From NCBI GenBank assembly GCA_019828545.1, contig JACVRA010000050.1:434001-498000 (forward strand): DNA of 64,000 bases, written 5' to 3'. This document shows positions 11,996 to 22,923 of the stretch, piece by piece. The stretch comes from Paracamarosporium sp. OC-R06-R3. Lineage: Eukaryota > Ascomycota > Dothideomycetes > Pleosporales > Didymosphaeriaceae. Within the stretch, counting starts at the first letter, position 1, and the number at the start of each line of letters is the position of its first letter. The notes under the pieces were generated by a model. It did no database searches. It was not told the DNA's origin and was given only the letters and a program-made list of their open reading frames with translations. A program made the position numbers and the translations under genes.

Positions 11996-13026
11996 CTCTT
12001 CTCGTTTTCCACAAGCTCCAAATACTGTCCGACAAGATCTGTTACCATTGCCTCGTAGTCCTTGAATTCCATCCCAAAGAGCTCTTCTGAAGCTCGAGCA
12101 TCCCACTGCACCACCTCGCTTGGCTGTGTCCCGTTCTCGTTGAAAATTCCATTGCTGAAAGCGTCTGGAAACCGAGCCTTCGCAATTGGGATCGCAGCGT
12201 CGTATATGATTGGTATCGTGACCCCATAGTTCGTGTTTCCGGGGACATCTCTGCTCAAAGCCTTGATATGAAGACAGGACACGTCGTGGATATGGGCTGC
12301 TCCTGCGGTACGGGGTGCTTCGAACTTGCGCCCTTTAAGAAGGGCGAGGAGGATCCCATTAGAGCTAGCGAACATATCGCTTGCTTTCAGGGCGCCTGGG
12401 TTCCTTCCGAAAGTATAACCCGGGAAGATGTTAATAATGTCGAAAGCCTCAGGGTGGGTAGACGCGATTTCGTGACTTTGTTGGAGAAGTCGCATTTTTG
12501 CTGCCTGATATGCATCGTATACATTCGCGAAAGGTCCGGAAGTCGGGACGGACCGGGTTTCGGCGGTATATGGACCCTGCCCGCGAGGAGGAAGCGGCAT
12601 TGTAGCTAGTATGGTAGAGGTGAAAACAATCCGTTTGATCGTGGGGAACTTTAGCGCCGCTTGGAGCAAGGATGCATTGCCCTGTGTGATAGGCCGATAG
12701 ATGTCGTTCTCGGCATCAAGATGCGGAAAGGGCAGCGGAGAGGCCGTATGGATAACGAAATCCATGCCTTGAAGTGCGGCATCCCACGCATCTGGCAGCT
12801 CAAAGCTAGTAATTGTTGTAAAGCTGAGTCGGCCGGACGAAGCTGCCTGCTTGACGTGTTCGTTTTGGAGCAGCTTTGCCTCTTTCTCAGATGAGCGAAT
12901 CACGGCTCGAATAACAAAACCGGCTTCCAGGGCGTCGAGTAAGATCTGGAAGCCGATAAGGCCCGTGGCGCCAGTGAGTAAAATCGATTGTGCATCCATA
13001 CGAGTGGTAGTCATTGCGAAGTGCAA
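11989..13026 (-). CDS. Extended SDR, dihydroflavonol-4-reductase/Gre2-like NAD(P)H-dependent reductase
   Basis: Intronless, 345 residues from 13026; Met5 (13014) and Met10 (12999) are alternative starts. The Rossmann signature TGATGLIG (18-25), the HTASP motif (93-97) and the catalytic pair Y173-x3-K177 (YQAAK) place it in the extended SDR family with dihydroflavonol reductases, cinnamoyl-CoA reductases and yeast Gre2 carbonyl reductase. It probably reduces a ketone or aldehyde with NADPH. A TATA-like element lies about 40 bases upstream on the minus strand. It lies tail to tail with the prenyltransferase, overlapping its end by 7 bases. This fits the cluster reading, where it could reduce a carbonyl formed after deamination or oxidation (inference). 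Confidence 0.85.
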   Translation of the reverse strand: MHFAMTTTRMDAQSILLTGATGLIGFQILLDALEAGFVIRAVIRSSEKEAKLLQNEHVKQAASSGRLSFTTITSFELPDAWDAALQGMDFVIHTASPLPFPHLDAENDIYRPITQGNASLLQAALKFPTIKRIVFTSTILATMPLPPRGQGPYTAETRSVPTSGPFANVYDAYQAAKMRLLQQSHEIASTHPEAFDIINIFPGYTFGRNPGALKASDMFASSNGILLALLKGRKFEAPRTAGAAHIHDVSCLHIKALSRDVPGNTNYGVTIPIIYDAAIPIAKARFPDAFSNGIFNENGTQPSEVVQWDARASEELFGMEFKDYEAMVTDLVGQYLELVENEKSQ

Positions 13027-13065
13027 GTGGATTCTGTAGCTTTGAAATTGAAGGATTTACCGCTT

Positions 13066-13075
13066 GATATATAAC
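13066..13075 (-). promoter_or_regulatory. TATA-like element of the SDR gene
   Basis: On the minus strand the sequence reads GTTATATATC, about 40 bases before the first ATG at 13026. It is a plausible core promoter; no experimental support is implied. Confidence 0.4.
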
Positions 13076-13425
13076 CCCGCCCCCGAGAGCCTCAGGTGAC
13101 GCCAGGCTGCGTAATGTGGCGCTCGGTCCTCTTCTTATTCTGTTGGTACAGACAGCCTCGGAAGTCCGTTGGGCAGCGAGCTCTGCCACCAATGATCTTG
13201 CATCAAAAGTGACACAGCAATCAACTTCAATCCAATAGTATGCTACAGATATAACATGGTCTCAAACCTATCTACAAACACCATCGTGCTACAAATACCA
13301 CCCAGGTACCGTGCTACAAATCAAGATGCCTTTCAACTCAGTTTTCGGGTGCGTACAGTCTATGGCAATCATGTGCCACTGGATCAATTTGTAAACCGGT
13401 CCACCTTTCTGTCCAAGTGGGACTT

Positions 13426-14774
13426 TTATTTTGAGGCCCTGGGGCCTCCAGGTATATTTTGCCAATCCGGCACTATAGTATTTCCACAACTCACCGTCTC
13501 GTCCAGCGTAAGTGTAGATGTGACATCGAATGTCATGTCGACCCGAATGCTTTCCAGGTGAGATCGATCTCCAGCGATCTTTGCAGGTTCGAGACGGGCC
13601 AGCTCCAATTCTGGGTCTCCGTTCGTTTGTACCATTCCCGAAGTCGAATTTAGGCCATCCTGGCCGATCTTCATCCACCACTTGTCCGTCTTTTTGGAAC
13701 CTATGGTCGTAATTCCGTATCGACGGTCTACGTTCTGCGGTTCCCAGCTTCTGTTGTGAGATCCAAATCGCTCACGGATATATTTGGGGATCTTTCCATA
13801 CAATGGCCGCAGACAGACTAAGCATGCTGCTGCATTGTACATGCCAGTTTCGACAACGGTCCATACCAGGAGAGGAGAGCTCGTCCCTATATCGATTAGC
13901 TTGATATTAAGCTCTCATGGGAGTACTTACACATTGGATCCGGTGGTCTTGTACGAAGAGCTTTGAAAAAAAATGTCATTCGCATGCATGATGCGATAAG
14001 GCCACTCCATGTATTAGCACAAGCAGTCAGATAGCCCTCCGTCTACTTACACGCTCCCTGTCAAACATACAAACCAAATGCTCAGCTTTCTCAATGGAGT
14101 CGCTTTAAGATGCCAGATATTTTCAATGGGCAGAAGTAGGATTGCCACGTCGGCGATGATGTTGGGAGGATTTGAGAGTTTCCACCAAAGCTCCACATTG
14201 AAGCATCGACCAGGGACGCTCGGGTCCCACGTACGCTTCAGTGGAATACACTCGAATTGGGCGGAAATGATGAAAGCAAGGCAGTTGCCCACCAGAAATG
14301 CGATGACTACCCAACAAAAACGACGAGTTTTTTGTCCGGGAAAGATTCGAAGGTAGAGCGTGACTACGGAAACTCTCGACAACATGTTCGACATAACGTA
14401 TAATATGTCGAGCAAATATATGCAGATATTCCAAGTCACTATGGAGTGAGGGTCTGTCTCGAGAACAACAGAGGTGTGTCTCCCGACATGTGCGTGCGGG
14501 ATTGCCGCTAGGTCCATCAATTTCTGTAACTGAGATCAAGGGGAGCCATCTCACTAAACATAACCGTGTAAACGCCCATCAAGAAAATCCAGGCCGGAAT
14601 GAGGAGGAATTCGTCCCATCCATGTCTTCCTGGCGTGAGAGTGCGGGCGTAAAATCTCAAAGCCAAAAGTGTTGTACAAATAATCATGATAGTGATAGTT
14701 GCAGCATACAGGTTACTGGAGGTATCTACTGAGCGATACTCTGCTGTATGTGGCCCTGAGCCTGTGTTTGTCAT
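13426..14774 (-). CDS. Pth11-like integral membrane protein, fungal rhodopsin-fold family (copy 1)
   Basis: Exons 14774..14565, 14523..14051, 14004..13931, 13886..13426; 405 residues. It shows the usual run of seven membrane helices: LRFYARTLTPGRHGWDEFLL in the first part, then a hydrophobic block around YLLDILYVMSNMLSRVSVVT, FECIPLKRTW with the conserved Cys and Trp, and NIIADVAILLLPI. The cytoplasmic tail after about residue 280 is polar. The first intron is short (41 bases) and its donor is ambiguous; a donor 9 bases upstream also keeps frame. The family includes Magnaporthe Pth11, a receptor-like surface-sensing protein; most members have unknown ligands. It lies in the metabolite cluster, divergent from the MFS gene. 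Confidence 0.75.
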
Positions 14775-15692
14775 CGCGGCTCAGGTCCTGAGTGATGCTA
14801 AAGAATATACGATCACAGTGTTTCAAGTGCCAAGGGATGCCTAGGTAGTTCGCAAATTCAAGTCGAAAATCGCATTGTGTTCTCTAGTCTCTTGAAACAA
14901 AGTATAGGAGTAGTGGATGTCTGCCCAGCGCTCAAGCTTCGCTCGTAAAGAATAAGCAATGCCACTTTTGTAGTGCAGGGGTAGAGAACGGGTGAGGACG
15001 CTCCCTGTGGCTGCGTAACGATCGACCGCTTTGAACCAGGTTTATTTCGGACTCCGAGGGCCATGGTACTTATTTCCCAGCCAGGGTTCGTTTAGAGAGC
15101 TTTTTTGGCGTGCCTTTTGCCTTGCAGATAAGTCGTCGTGAGACACGTCCGTTTTGGGAATGGTTTCGAGGAACGATTCGGGCAGCGCCAGTCCCCTGGG
15201 AACTCGATAACTAATGCACCGAATACTGTACCACCTACCTTCACGAATTTCATCGTCGCGACACATGACGTGGCATCGCTGGTGCGATCGGCATGAGTGT
15301 TACAGGATCGGTGATCATAATCGTTTGCCTGTTTTTGAAAGCAGGCGGCAGACAATTTGTACAATGTGGCACAGCAAGCTGAACAGTGCGATCTGCAAAG
15401 ATCCACACTGGGTGAGAGGGAGCTCCCATGTACAGGAACAAAGAAAGTTTGAAACCATTGCATATTGGCCCGGCTAAAATCAGTACTGGGGTCCCGAGAG
15501 ACGGGAACCGTCCGACGCATGTGAACTTAATACATGGAAACCAGTGCTTGTGTTTGTCGCCTTAATATTGCAATACGCCGCGCCGCAATTTTCAACGACA
15601 GTGTGTCACTCTTGACCTCACACCTGTATTAAACATCCCAACTATACCTTCAGTTTGCTGTTTCGTCCATAATTTGGTCCCTACTACACGAA
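14775..15692. other. Divergent promoter region between Pth11-like and MFS genes
   Basis: A 0.9 kb spacer. The 142-codon minus-strand frame at 15092-15520 and its neighbours are Cys/Arg-rich, lack family motifs and have no splice partners, so no gene is called. Confidence 0.5.
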
Positions 15693-17137
15693 ATGAGCGA
15701 AGAACCCAGGCACGAGAAAACTAACACACATGGTGAACAAGCTGACAAGTCATCATCGGTGGAGGAAGTGAAAAGAGGCCTTCCACCGCCACCAGATGGT
15801 GGGTTGAGAGCATGGATGCAATGTGCAGCGGGGTTTTGCGTCTTCTTTAACACGTGGGGCTTGTTAAATTCATTTGGTGTGTATTCCATGCAGTGTGGTA
15901 TTTAAGATGTGAACCTGACAACAACAGGCATATTCCAGGCGTATTACGAGCAGGACCTACTGCGTACCTCTTCTTCAAGTCAGATATCATGGATTGGCAC
16001 AATCCAGTCATCATTCATCATGCTTGGTTCTGTTTACTCTGGACCGTTGTATGACTGGGGGTATTTGCACCCTCTTATCTGGACAGGCTCCGTGCTTCTG
16101 GTTCTGGGCATGTTCATGACTAGCCTGTGCAAAGAGTACTGGCAGGTGGTCCTTGCCCAAGGTCTGTTGATGGGCCTTGGTACGGGATGTCTGTTCACAC
16201 CCACAACTGGGATAATAGCTTCGTACTTTGGCAAAAAGCGAGGTCTTGCGATGGGCATCGTGTCTACAGGGAGTACGGTCGGTAAGTCAAGTCCGAGTAT
16301 CTAGTTTCCTGCTCGAGAAGCACTAACAATTTACAGGTGGTATCATCTATCCAGTGATGTTCCACAAGTTAGTGGGACCTGCTGGTTTTGGCTGGGCAAG
16401 TCGAGCTATTGGTTTCGTCATGCTTGCTCTTTGCGTGCTCCCCATGGTAAGCATGAAGATGCGCACAAAGCCCCCCGCCGTCCGTCGGGTCTTCGATGCA
16501 GCCGCTTGGAACGATGCACACTATACCTTCTATGCTATTGCATTGTTCATAGGCTATGCTGGCACGTATGTTCCATTTTTCTATATACAGCTTTACTGCT
16601 TGGAAAAAGATGTTATTACCGGGGAGCTGAATTTTTATCTCCTTCCTATCATGAATGCAACAGGGTTTTTTGGTCGCTTGGTAAGTCTCCTGATACTCGT
16701 ACGGCCACACATTCTAATCATCATCTCAGGCCTTGGGATACATGGCTGATCGCATTGGTCCTCTTAATGCCTTCATACTATCTAGCGGAGCATGCGGCAT
16801 CGTGCTCTATGGCTGGATTGGGATGAATAGTGAAGCTAGCATCATCGTATTCTGCATCTTGTACGGCTTCTTTAGTTCGGGGCTTATTACGCTTCCAGCG
16901 ACGGTCGTCGCGGTCGTACTGTGCCCTGACATACGCCAATTTGGCGTCAGGATAACCATGCAGCTAGTTCCATCTGCTATTGGTTTACTGATCGGAAATC
17001 CGATTGCCGGGGCCATTTTGAAGAAAGGATGGGTTGGTCTTCAAGTCTTCTCAGCAACTACAGTCATCGGTTGTACATTGCTAAGCGCTGCGGCTCGCGT
17101 GTCGAAAGTGGGATGGGGTTTAAAAGAGCGATGCTAA
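15693..17137 (+). CDS. MFS transporter, monocarboxylate-transporter-like
   Basis: Exons 15693..15876, 15928..16281, 16337..16680, 16730..17137; 429 residues. The family signature DGGLRAW at the first helix is followed by [12 protein letters not shown], which the first intron splits and restores (G+GC). [20 protein letters not shown], a long Gly-rich helix [39 protein letters not shown] and [13 protein letters not shown] are all typical of fungal MCT-type major facilitator proteins. About 12 hydrophobic segments can be counted. It probably sits in the plasma membrane and moves organic anions or the cluster product. It is followed by the ammonia-lyase on the same strand 415 bases downstream. 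Confidence 0.88.
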
Positions 17138-17552
17138 GCTTTCTTGGAGCGATTCAAGTATGATTTCTCTCAAGCTTTGTAAACGCCAGTTTGTAGCTTC
17201 TATTTTTGGGCTACACAGGGTGCATCACATTTAACGTAAACAATCATGGAAATAACTGTAGAATATGACAAATTCGAGCATATGAAACTCACAGTATCAT
17301 ATGTGGCGGATAACGTACGCCTCCCGGGGTTATGTAATTCGTTTGACAATCCATGAGGCCGATAGTAGCCAAGTACAGTCATGTTAGCATATCAAAAAGA
17401 ATGTTGCCCCCTTCACACGTCATACCGCGTATTCCACAGGATTCCATGACCCGTGATGGCTATTTTTAAGGCCCTGGGGGTGCATAAAAGGTCGGCTCTC
17501 GCCAACATTTAAACCTGAATTTAGTGCTCGCTCATCAACTTCTCACTCCATC
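17138..17552 (+). promoter_or_regulatory. Upstream region of the MIO ammonia-lyase gene with a TATA-like box
   Basis: A 415-base spacer. CATAAAAG at about 17483-17490 lies about 65 bases before the ATG at 17553 and is a plausible TATA element. No other signal was recognised. Confidence 0.35.
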
Positions 17553-19717
17553 ATGTCAGCACCACACACCAAAATTGCAATGAAGGAGTGGGATCATATG
17601 AAAGGGCTTCTAACCCAGACAGTTCCATGCATAACGCTTGATGGTGAAAGTATGAAAGTATCAGATGTAGCGACAATCTCAAGGCATGGGTCCCAGCTCA
17701 TAAAGTAGTCCGTCTCATGTACTAATAAGCTCATAAGGTACAATATATCCGTTGCAGTACATGAATCTGCAAAGCAAAAATTACATGACAGCCTAGAAGC
17801 ACTCCGAAACCGCGTCTCAGATGGACAAATTATATATGGTAAGAGTTGTGCAGTTGATCGAGAGAGGAGCCTGACTGACGACACAAAGGAGTTAATACGG
17901 GCTTTGGCGGCACCGCAGATGTGCGCAATCACCAGACTCTCGAGCTTCAGAGAGTGCTCATCCGCGAACTTCACTACGGCATCATGAGTCCTAGCACTCG
18001 GGATCCAAAGCCTCAGAATGCAACAATCCTCGCAAAGTGCATCCCAGGAATGGAAACACCGCCTGTTGATGTTTTGCCCAAAACATGGACCAGAGCTGCG
18101 ATGTTGATTCGAGCAAATTCTCTAATCAAGGGGGCGTCCTCGGTCCGGCCAGTTATTGTGGAGCGCTTATTGGATCTACTAAAGCTAGACATCATTCCTA
18201 TCATCCCACTACACGGAAGTATCTCGGCCTCTGGAGATCTGTCGCCTCTGTCATACATTGGTGGAGCTATACAGGGGAAACCTACCATCCGAATCCATGG
18301 AGAGAAGGACCAGTATGCCGACCAAGCTTTCGCACGCGAAGGGCTATCACCATTGACGCTGGAGGCAAAGGAGGGCCTTGCCATCGTAAACGGTACCGCA
18401 ATATCGACTGCTGCGGCTGCCCTCACTCTGAATGACAATCACACGCTATCTCTCTTGGCGCAGATCCTAACGGCACTGAGCTGCGAGGCTCTCCTAGGCA
18501 CTGTCGAGAGCTACGATCCGTTCTTCTCAGAGGTACGCCCACACCCGGGGCAGATTGAAACAGCAAAGAATCTTCGGACATTGCTACATGCGTCAAAATT
18601 GGTACGCGTGAACGACGGCACAGATTCCTCTCTGCGACAAGATCGCTACTCGATCCGCACAGCGCCTCAATGGCTAGGGCCGGTGCTCGAAAACACAGTG
18701 CTTGCCCATCAACAAATCACTATTGAGCTCAATTCAGCGACTGACAACCCCCTGGAATCTCACGGCCGTATGCTTCATGGAGGTAACTTCCAAGCCCTCG
18801 CCGTGACATCGGCTATGGAGAAAGTCCGCCATAACAACTATTACATAGGACGCATGCTCTTTGCGCAGTGCACTGAGATGATTAATCCTAGCACAAGCAA
18901 AGGGCTACCACCTAACCTTGTTGCCGAAGACCCGAGTACATCGTTTATTTTCAAAGGCACAGATATTAATATGGCGTCACTGCAGGCAGAGCTCGGCTTC
19001 CTATCGACGCCAATGAACTATGTTCAGTCGGCGGAAATGGGCAACCAATCACTCAATTCGTTAGCCTTAATATCGGCGAGATACACGCACAAAAGCAACG
19101 AGATACTCTACCAAATGGCGGCCGTGCATCTTATCGCCGTGTGCCAGGCTCTTGATATTCGCGTAATCAATATGCGATTCTTCGACGCTGTGCAGTCGGG
19201 CATTGCCAAAGCCCTGCAAGATCACTTAGGTACTATCGACACGTTCAGCTCGCACAAGCAGAGTCTTTTGGAGACTATGTATAAGGCACTCGAGAAGGCG
19301 TTTGATACCACCGTCAGCCTGGACTCAGCGGAAAGATTCGTGAACATCGCTAACGCTATGGTAAATGCACTCCGTATCCATCCGGCTTCAAGTGCATTGC
19401 CAGATCCCTGGAACACCCTGGCAGAATGCGAAGCTACAATCGCTGACGAGATGCTTACTTGCTGGAACCTCCAACGAGACGCATATCTGGCTCATGGGAA
19501 TGCAGCAGAGTATCTTGGGACCGGCACACGTGAGATGTACAACTTTGTACGCCAGGATTTGGAGGTGCCGATCTTACACAGGGAGAAGATACAGACGCCA
19601 CAGCTGGATGGAGAGGTTGTCGAGAGGGCTTTTACTGTTGGCTCTTACAATTCCTTGGTGTACGAGGCTGTGCGAGATGGAAGGGTTAGAGATGTCATTC
19701 AGCGGTGCCTGTTGTAA
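17553..19717 (+). CDS. Aromatic amino acid ammonia-lyase (PAL/HAL family, MIO enzyme)
   Basis: Exons 17553..17689, 17738..17838, 17889..19717; 688 residues, normal for fungal PAL. The self-forming MIO cofactor triad is A193-S194-G195 within GSISASGDLSPLSYIGG. Other family blocks: IYGVNTGFGGTAD with the catalytic loop Tyr (Y79, restored by intron 2), NGTA, QDRYSIRTAPQWLGP, TDNPLE, HGGNFQA, and AEMGNQSLNSLALISARYT. The enzyme removes ammonia from an aromatic amino acid to give an arylacrylate such as cinnamate. The residue pair that reads the ring appears to be E106-L107 (in LIREL), by gapless alignment from memory to F137-L138 of parsley PAL and Ser-His of HAL; Glu there is unusual and leaves the substrate open. 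The first intron's donor (GTCCCA) is weak. An alternative GT at 17705 also keeps frame but gives a 33-base intron and five extra residues. Confidence 0.9.
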
Positions 19718-20273
19718 TGGGGTCGTTAGCGAGATCGTTTTCTAGTTTGTGTTGTTTGATTTCTTACCATATAGTCTGGGGGTTTTACAGAAGTGCTTTT
19801 TCAAGAGTAGCTATATAACTATTCAGTTATAAGTTAGCAATTTTAAGTTGATTATATGCTTATAGGTCTAGCCTAAATATAAATAGGTGCCCTTTTTTTA
19901 TAGTAGATCTTAAATTCTGATATATATAAGAATAGTAGAACTAGATCTACTCTATCTTTATTAAATTTATTTTTACATCTTCTTAGTACTTAGAATCTTA
20001 GATTCTAAAACCCCTTATATATCCTTTTTATACCCTTATAAGTTTTAAGCATATGAGTAAAACACTCTCCTTTGTTATTAAACCTTTTAGCTATAAAATC
20101 CCTTGACAGTGATACATCTGGAGTGTTGTTTTTGACGAAAATTCGGCATACAAAAAAATGATACAAAAAGGTGATTCCCCTGGGAATCGGTACAGAGAAA
20201 GAGCGTAATAAAAAAAGAGCAAAAAGCTCGGTACAGTGATACATATACAATATGTTACTATGACAATTTAATG
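19718..20273. repeat. AT-rich island, possible eroded transposon or MITE
   Basis: About 550 bases much richer in A+T than the flanking genes. A 12-base perfect direct repeat (ACAGTGATACAT) occurs at 20106-20117 and 20233-20244. The open frame at 20005-20250 (minus) looks like low-complexity translation. This is consistent with a RIP-degraded mobile element, but no terminal inverted repeats or transposase motifs can be shown. Confidence 0.35.
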
Positions 20274-21622
20274 TTATTTATTCTCTATTTTTCTTATATT
20301 AGTCTGGCTACTAAAGGATCCTTCATCTAGTTCAATATCACTATCTGCCCTCTCCCACCCATGAGCTTGACCCAAGCCATGGGTGCTAGCCCGTATCCTG
20401 CTCTGCTTGGTTCGATTATTAGTGCCTGGCCCGTAGTTGTTACTTTGGCTGTTGGACATTTGTGTAGACCGTAGGTTTAGAACGCTACCAAGGAGGGGCT
20501 TTAGTGAAGGTGCGCATGCGGCTATAATACCGAGATTCACCTGGATGAATCCCCAAAACTGTATATCGTTTGTACTATTTCAGTATCAGTATCTGCTATG
20601 AGTGTAAGCGTAGAGGTAGAGACACACAATGATTGATCAGGGTCACCCCTTTTGGTGTTCTGTACAACAGTCTTGACGATTCCCACCGCAACGGCCCTTG
20701 ATTGCGCTTAGTTTTGTTCATGGGTGCTGGATATTCTCTGGTTCGAAACCATGGGAGCTTACACGTATCCTAAGCTTAGAATGAAGATGAGGTAGATGCG
20801 AGTTTTGTGTTTCATTTGCAAGCGTAATATGATAGGCACAGGAATGGTGGCAAAGCAGATGTCAGTTAGGATGTTACAGGCTGTGTATCCCAGTCAGTGA
20901 CCAAAGATTCCAGAGCAGAGTGTCAGAGGAGTATCTCAAGGCTTACTTGTATTCATCAGCGCGAAGCCTTTGTGAGTTTCCACAGGGAGGCATATCGGCT
21001 TCGGCTTGAGATCTTTGTTCCAGAATCCGGCGATAGGTTTGCAAACAAAGCACCATTCAATCCATGACACCACCGTGTATAGACAGACGAAGACTGTCAG
21101 AAGTTTAGCGGCTGTGATTTCAGGTGTGTCGTCGCAGGTGAAGAGGCATACCGATGAGTGACCACAGCATCTTGGTATACAGCGGAGGGGTACCGAGGCG
21201 AAGGAGAGAGAATCCAATGGATAACTTGAGAAAAGCCATCCCGCCAATGGTCGAGACGATGGCTTGTATGAAGGTCATCTTCAAGTACTCGTGACGATCT
21301 GCTGGTTCGAGGGTGTCGGTGTGGCGGCCTAAGCCATGCATAGCTGCGAGGATGTAGGTCACCATGCCACCAAGAAAGACACAGGCCTGGCTATTACAGT
21401 CAGTCAAGTAGCGAGCAAGGTAAGATACGGCGGGGTACTCGCCGTCGCAGCCAGCATCATCGCGTCGTCTCTGCCGAAAGCTTTCACGATTACGACTCGA
21501 GCGTACATGCGCATTCCAACGAAGATCAAGGCAATGGCATGAAAGGCTGCAGTGACGCCGAGGAGATAGCCCAGGTTACTCTCTGCGACACGCTCCGGGT
21601 CAGTGTTCTTGGGCGGCCCCAT
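20274..21622 (-). CDS. Pth11-like integral membrane protein, fungal rhodopsin-fold family (copy 2)
   Basis: Exons 21622..21429, 21390..21152, 21111..20947, 20880..20763, 20696..20628, 20574..20274; 361 residues. The frame closes across all five introns. Family landmarks in order: MRMYARVVIVKAFGRDD after helix 1, AAMHGLGRHTDTL, FLKLSIGFSLLRL, WCFVCKPIAGFWN, NILTDICFATIPVPI, VAVGIVKTVVQ, and FWGFIQVNLGIIAACAPSLK before a polar tail. The first intron is only 38 bases and is the weakest part of the model. A membrane receptor-like role is inferred from the family. The gene-dense position between the ammonia-lyase and the tyrosinase suggests co-inheritance with the cluster, but not necessarily a role in it. 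Confidence 0.72.
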
Positions 21623-22923
21623 GACGAACGAAGGAATAGAAGATCAAGAGTAGGTCAGGTCAGTTGGAGGGAGCGTCAGTGCCATATACATATCTAGGTA
21701 TATCTTTCGATCGAAACCAAGGATGTATCATGTTCCACGTCCCCTTATAACTTTCCACATGCAGTATGACATATACTTTCGTTTAAGCATGCGGCCCGGT
21801 CGAGACTCAGAGAGAAGAGCGAGTGAGATTTAATTGCTTGATCCTCTAATCTGGCAGCGCAACAGAGAATCCTTTGCAAGGAACTGTCTTCTTAAGGAAG
21901 ATCAACAGAAGGCTTTGCGTTCGGGGATGCGCTAAGGCTCCCGCGCATGGTTGTGGCCCGTTTACATATAACACATTGAAGCGAGACCTAGCCGACGACC
22001 CGATGTTGCCGAGAGCAATTGCCAGTTGCATATGCTTGGCGTCGGGTGTCAGGGAAATGACGGCACAGCGCAGCCGCCCGATTGAGCTTTTGGTGGGTTT
22101 GGAGCCCATGTGCGGCCACGATAAGTAACCAAGACTGAGCTTGATTAGATGGTGAATGCTTCGAATGTGCGGCGAAGGTAGTGGTGATACCAGTCTGAAC
22201 ATGTATTGTTGCGCATACAAGGGCAACGATTGGTTGACTCTCACGCTTCCCATTCATCCTCATGCCTGTGCGTTTCAAGGAGCATGTCACCGTTCCCACC
22301 GACACCACGTTCGCCAAGTTCGACAATACTGTGTATGTGGGACTAAGAACTGGCTCACGCACGACATTGAATTAAAAAGAAAACGTTTAGATTTTGGTCT
22401 TTCATCGTCCAAAGCCTGTAAGTGTTTGCATTCTGTAGCCGGGCTGGATGCGTGTTGATTGTACGATTCTCTTCTGCTCTCGCTTCGCGCTTGTACAGAT
22501 CTTCGCATGAGAGGAGGTCTGACTACCCTGTGCTGCACGTCCAGACCGCGGCTCCCGGTCCATCACCCGTCTTAGCGCAATAGCCAAGTAAATGCATATG
22601 ATACCTTCTGTGATCGGTTAGTAAAAGGATTCCTCACCCCAGTTAGCCTAATTTCGGTAAGTGTCCGACACAGCATCAGCACTCTCTCCTCCCGGCATAG
22701 ACGCGTATTCAAACTACATCCCACGCAATCCCACAACAAGGGTCTCGTATTCGCCTCCAAATTTCCTCCAGTATCGGAATGCGCACCCACCCACACGGCA
22801 ACTCTTCTGCATGAATCAGCGGCAAAATCTCTACATATATATGTATAACCGCCAGCGTGGATCGGCACATCCTGCTGTCGCACGCAGCCAACCCTTGCCC
22901 ATAGCGAGCGCTTCCACGTTGCA
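21623..22923. other. Divergent spacer between Pth11-like copy 2 and tyrosinase
   Basis: About 1.3 kb with only short open frames on both strands and none with recognisable motifs. The right end contains the tyrosinase core promoter. Confidence 0.5.
22834..22848 (+). promoter_or_regulatory. TATA box of the tyrosinase gene
   Basis: CATATATATGTATAA lies 76 bases before the ATG at 22924, a usual spacing for a fungal core promoter. Confidence 0.45.
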
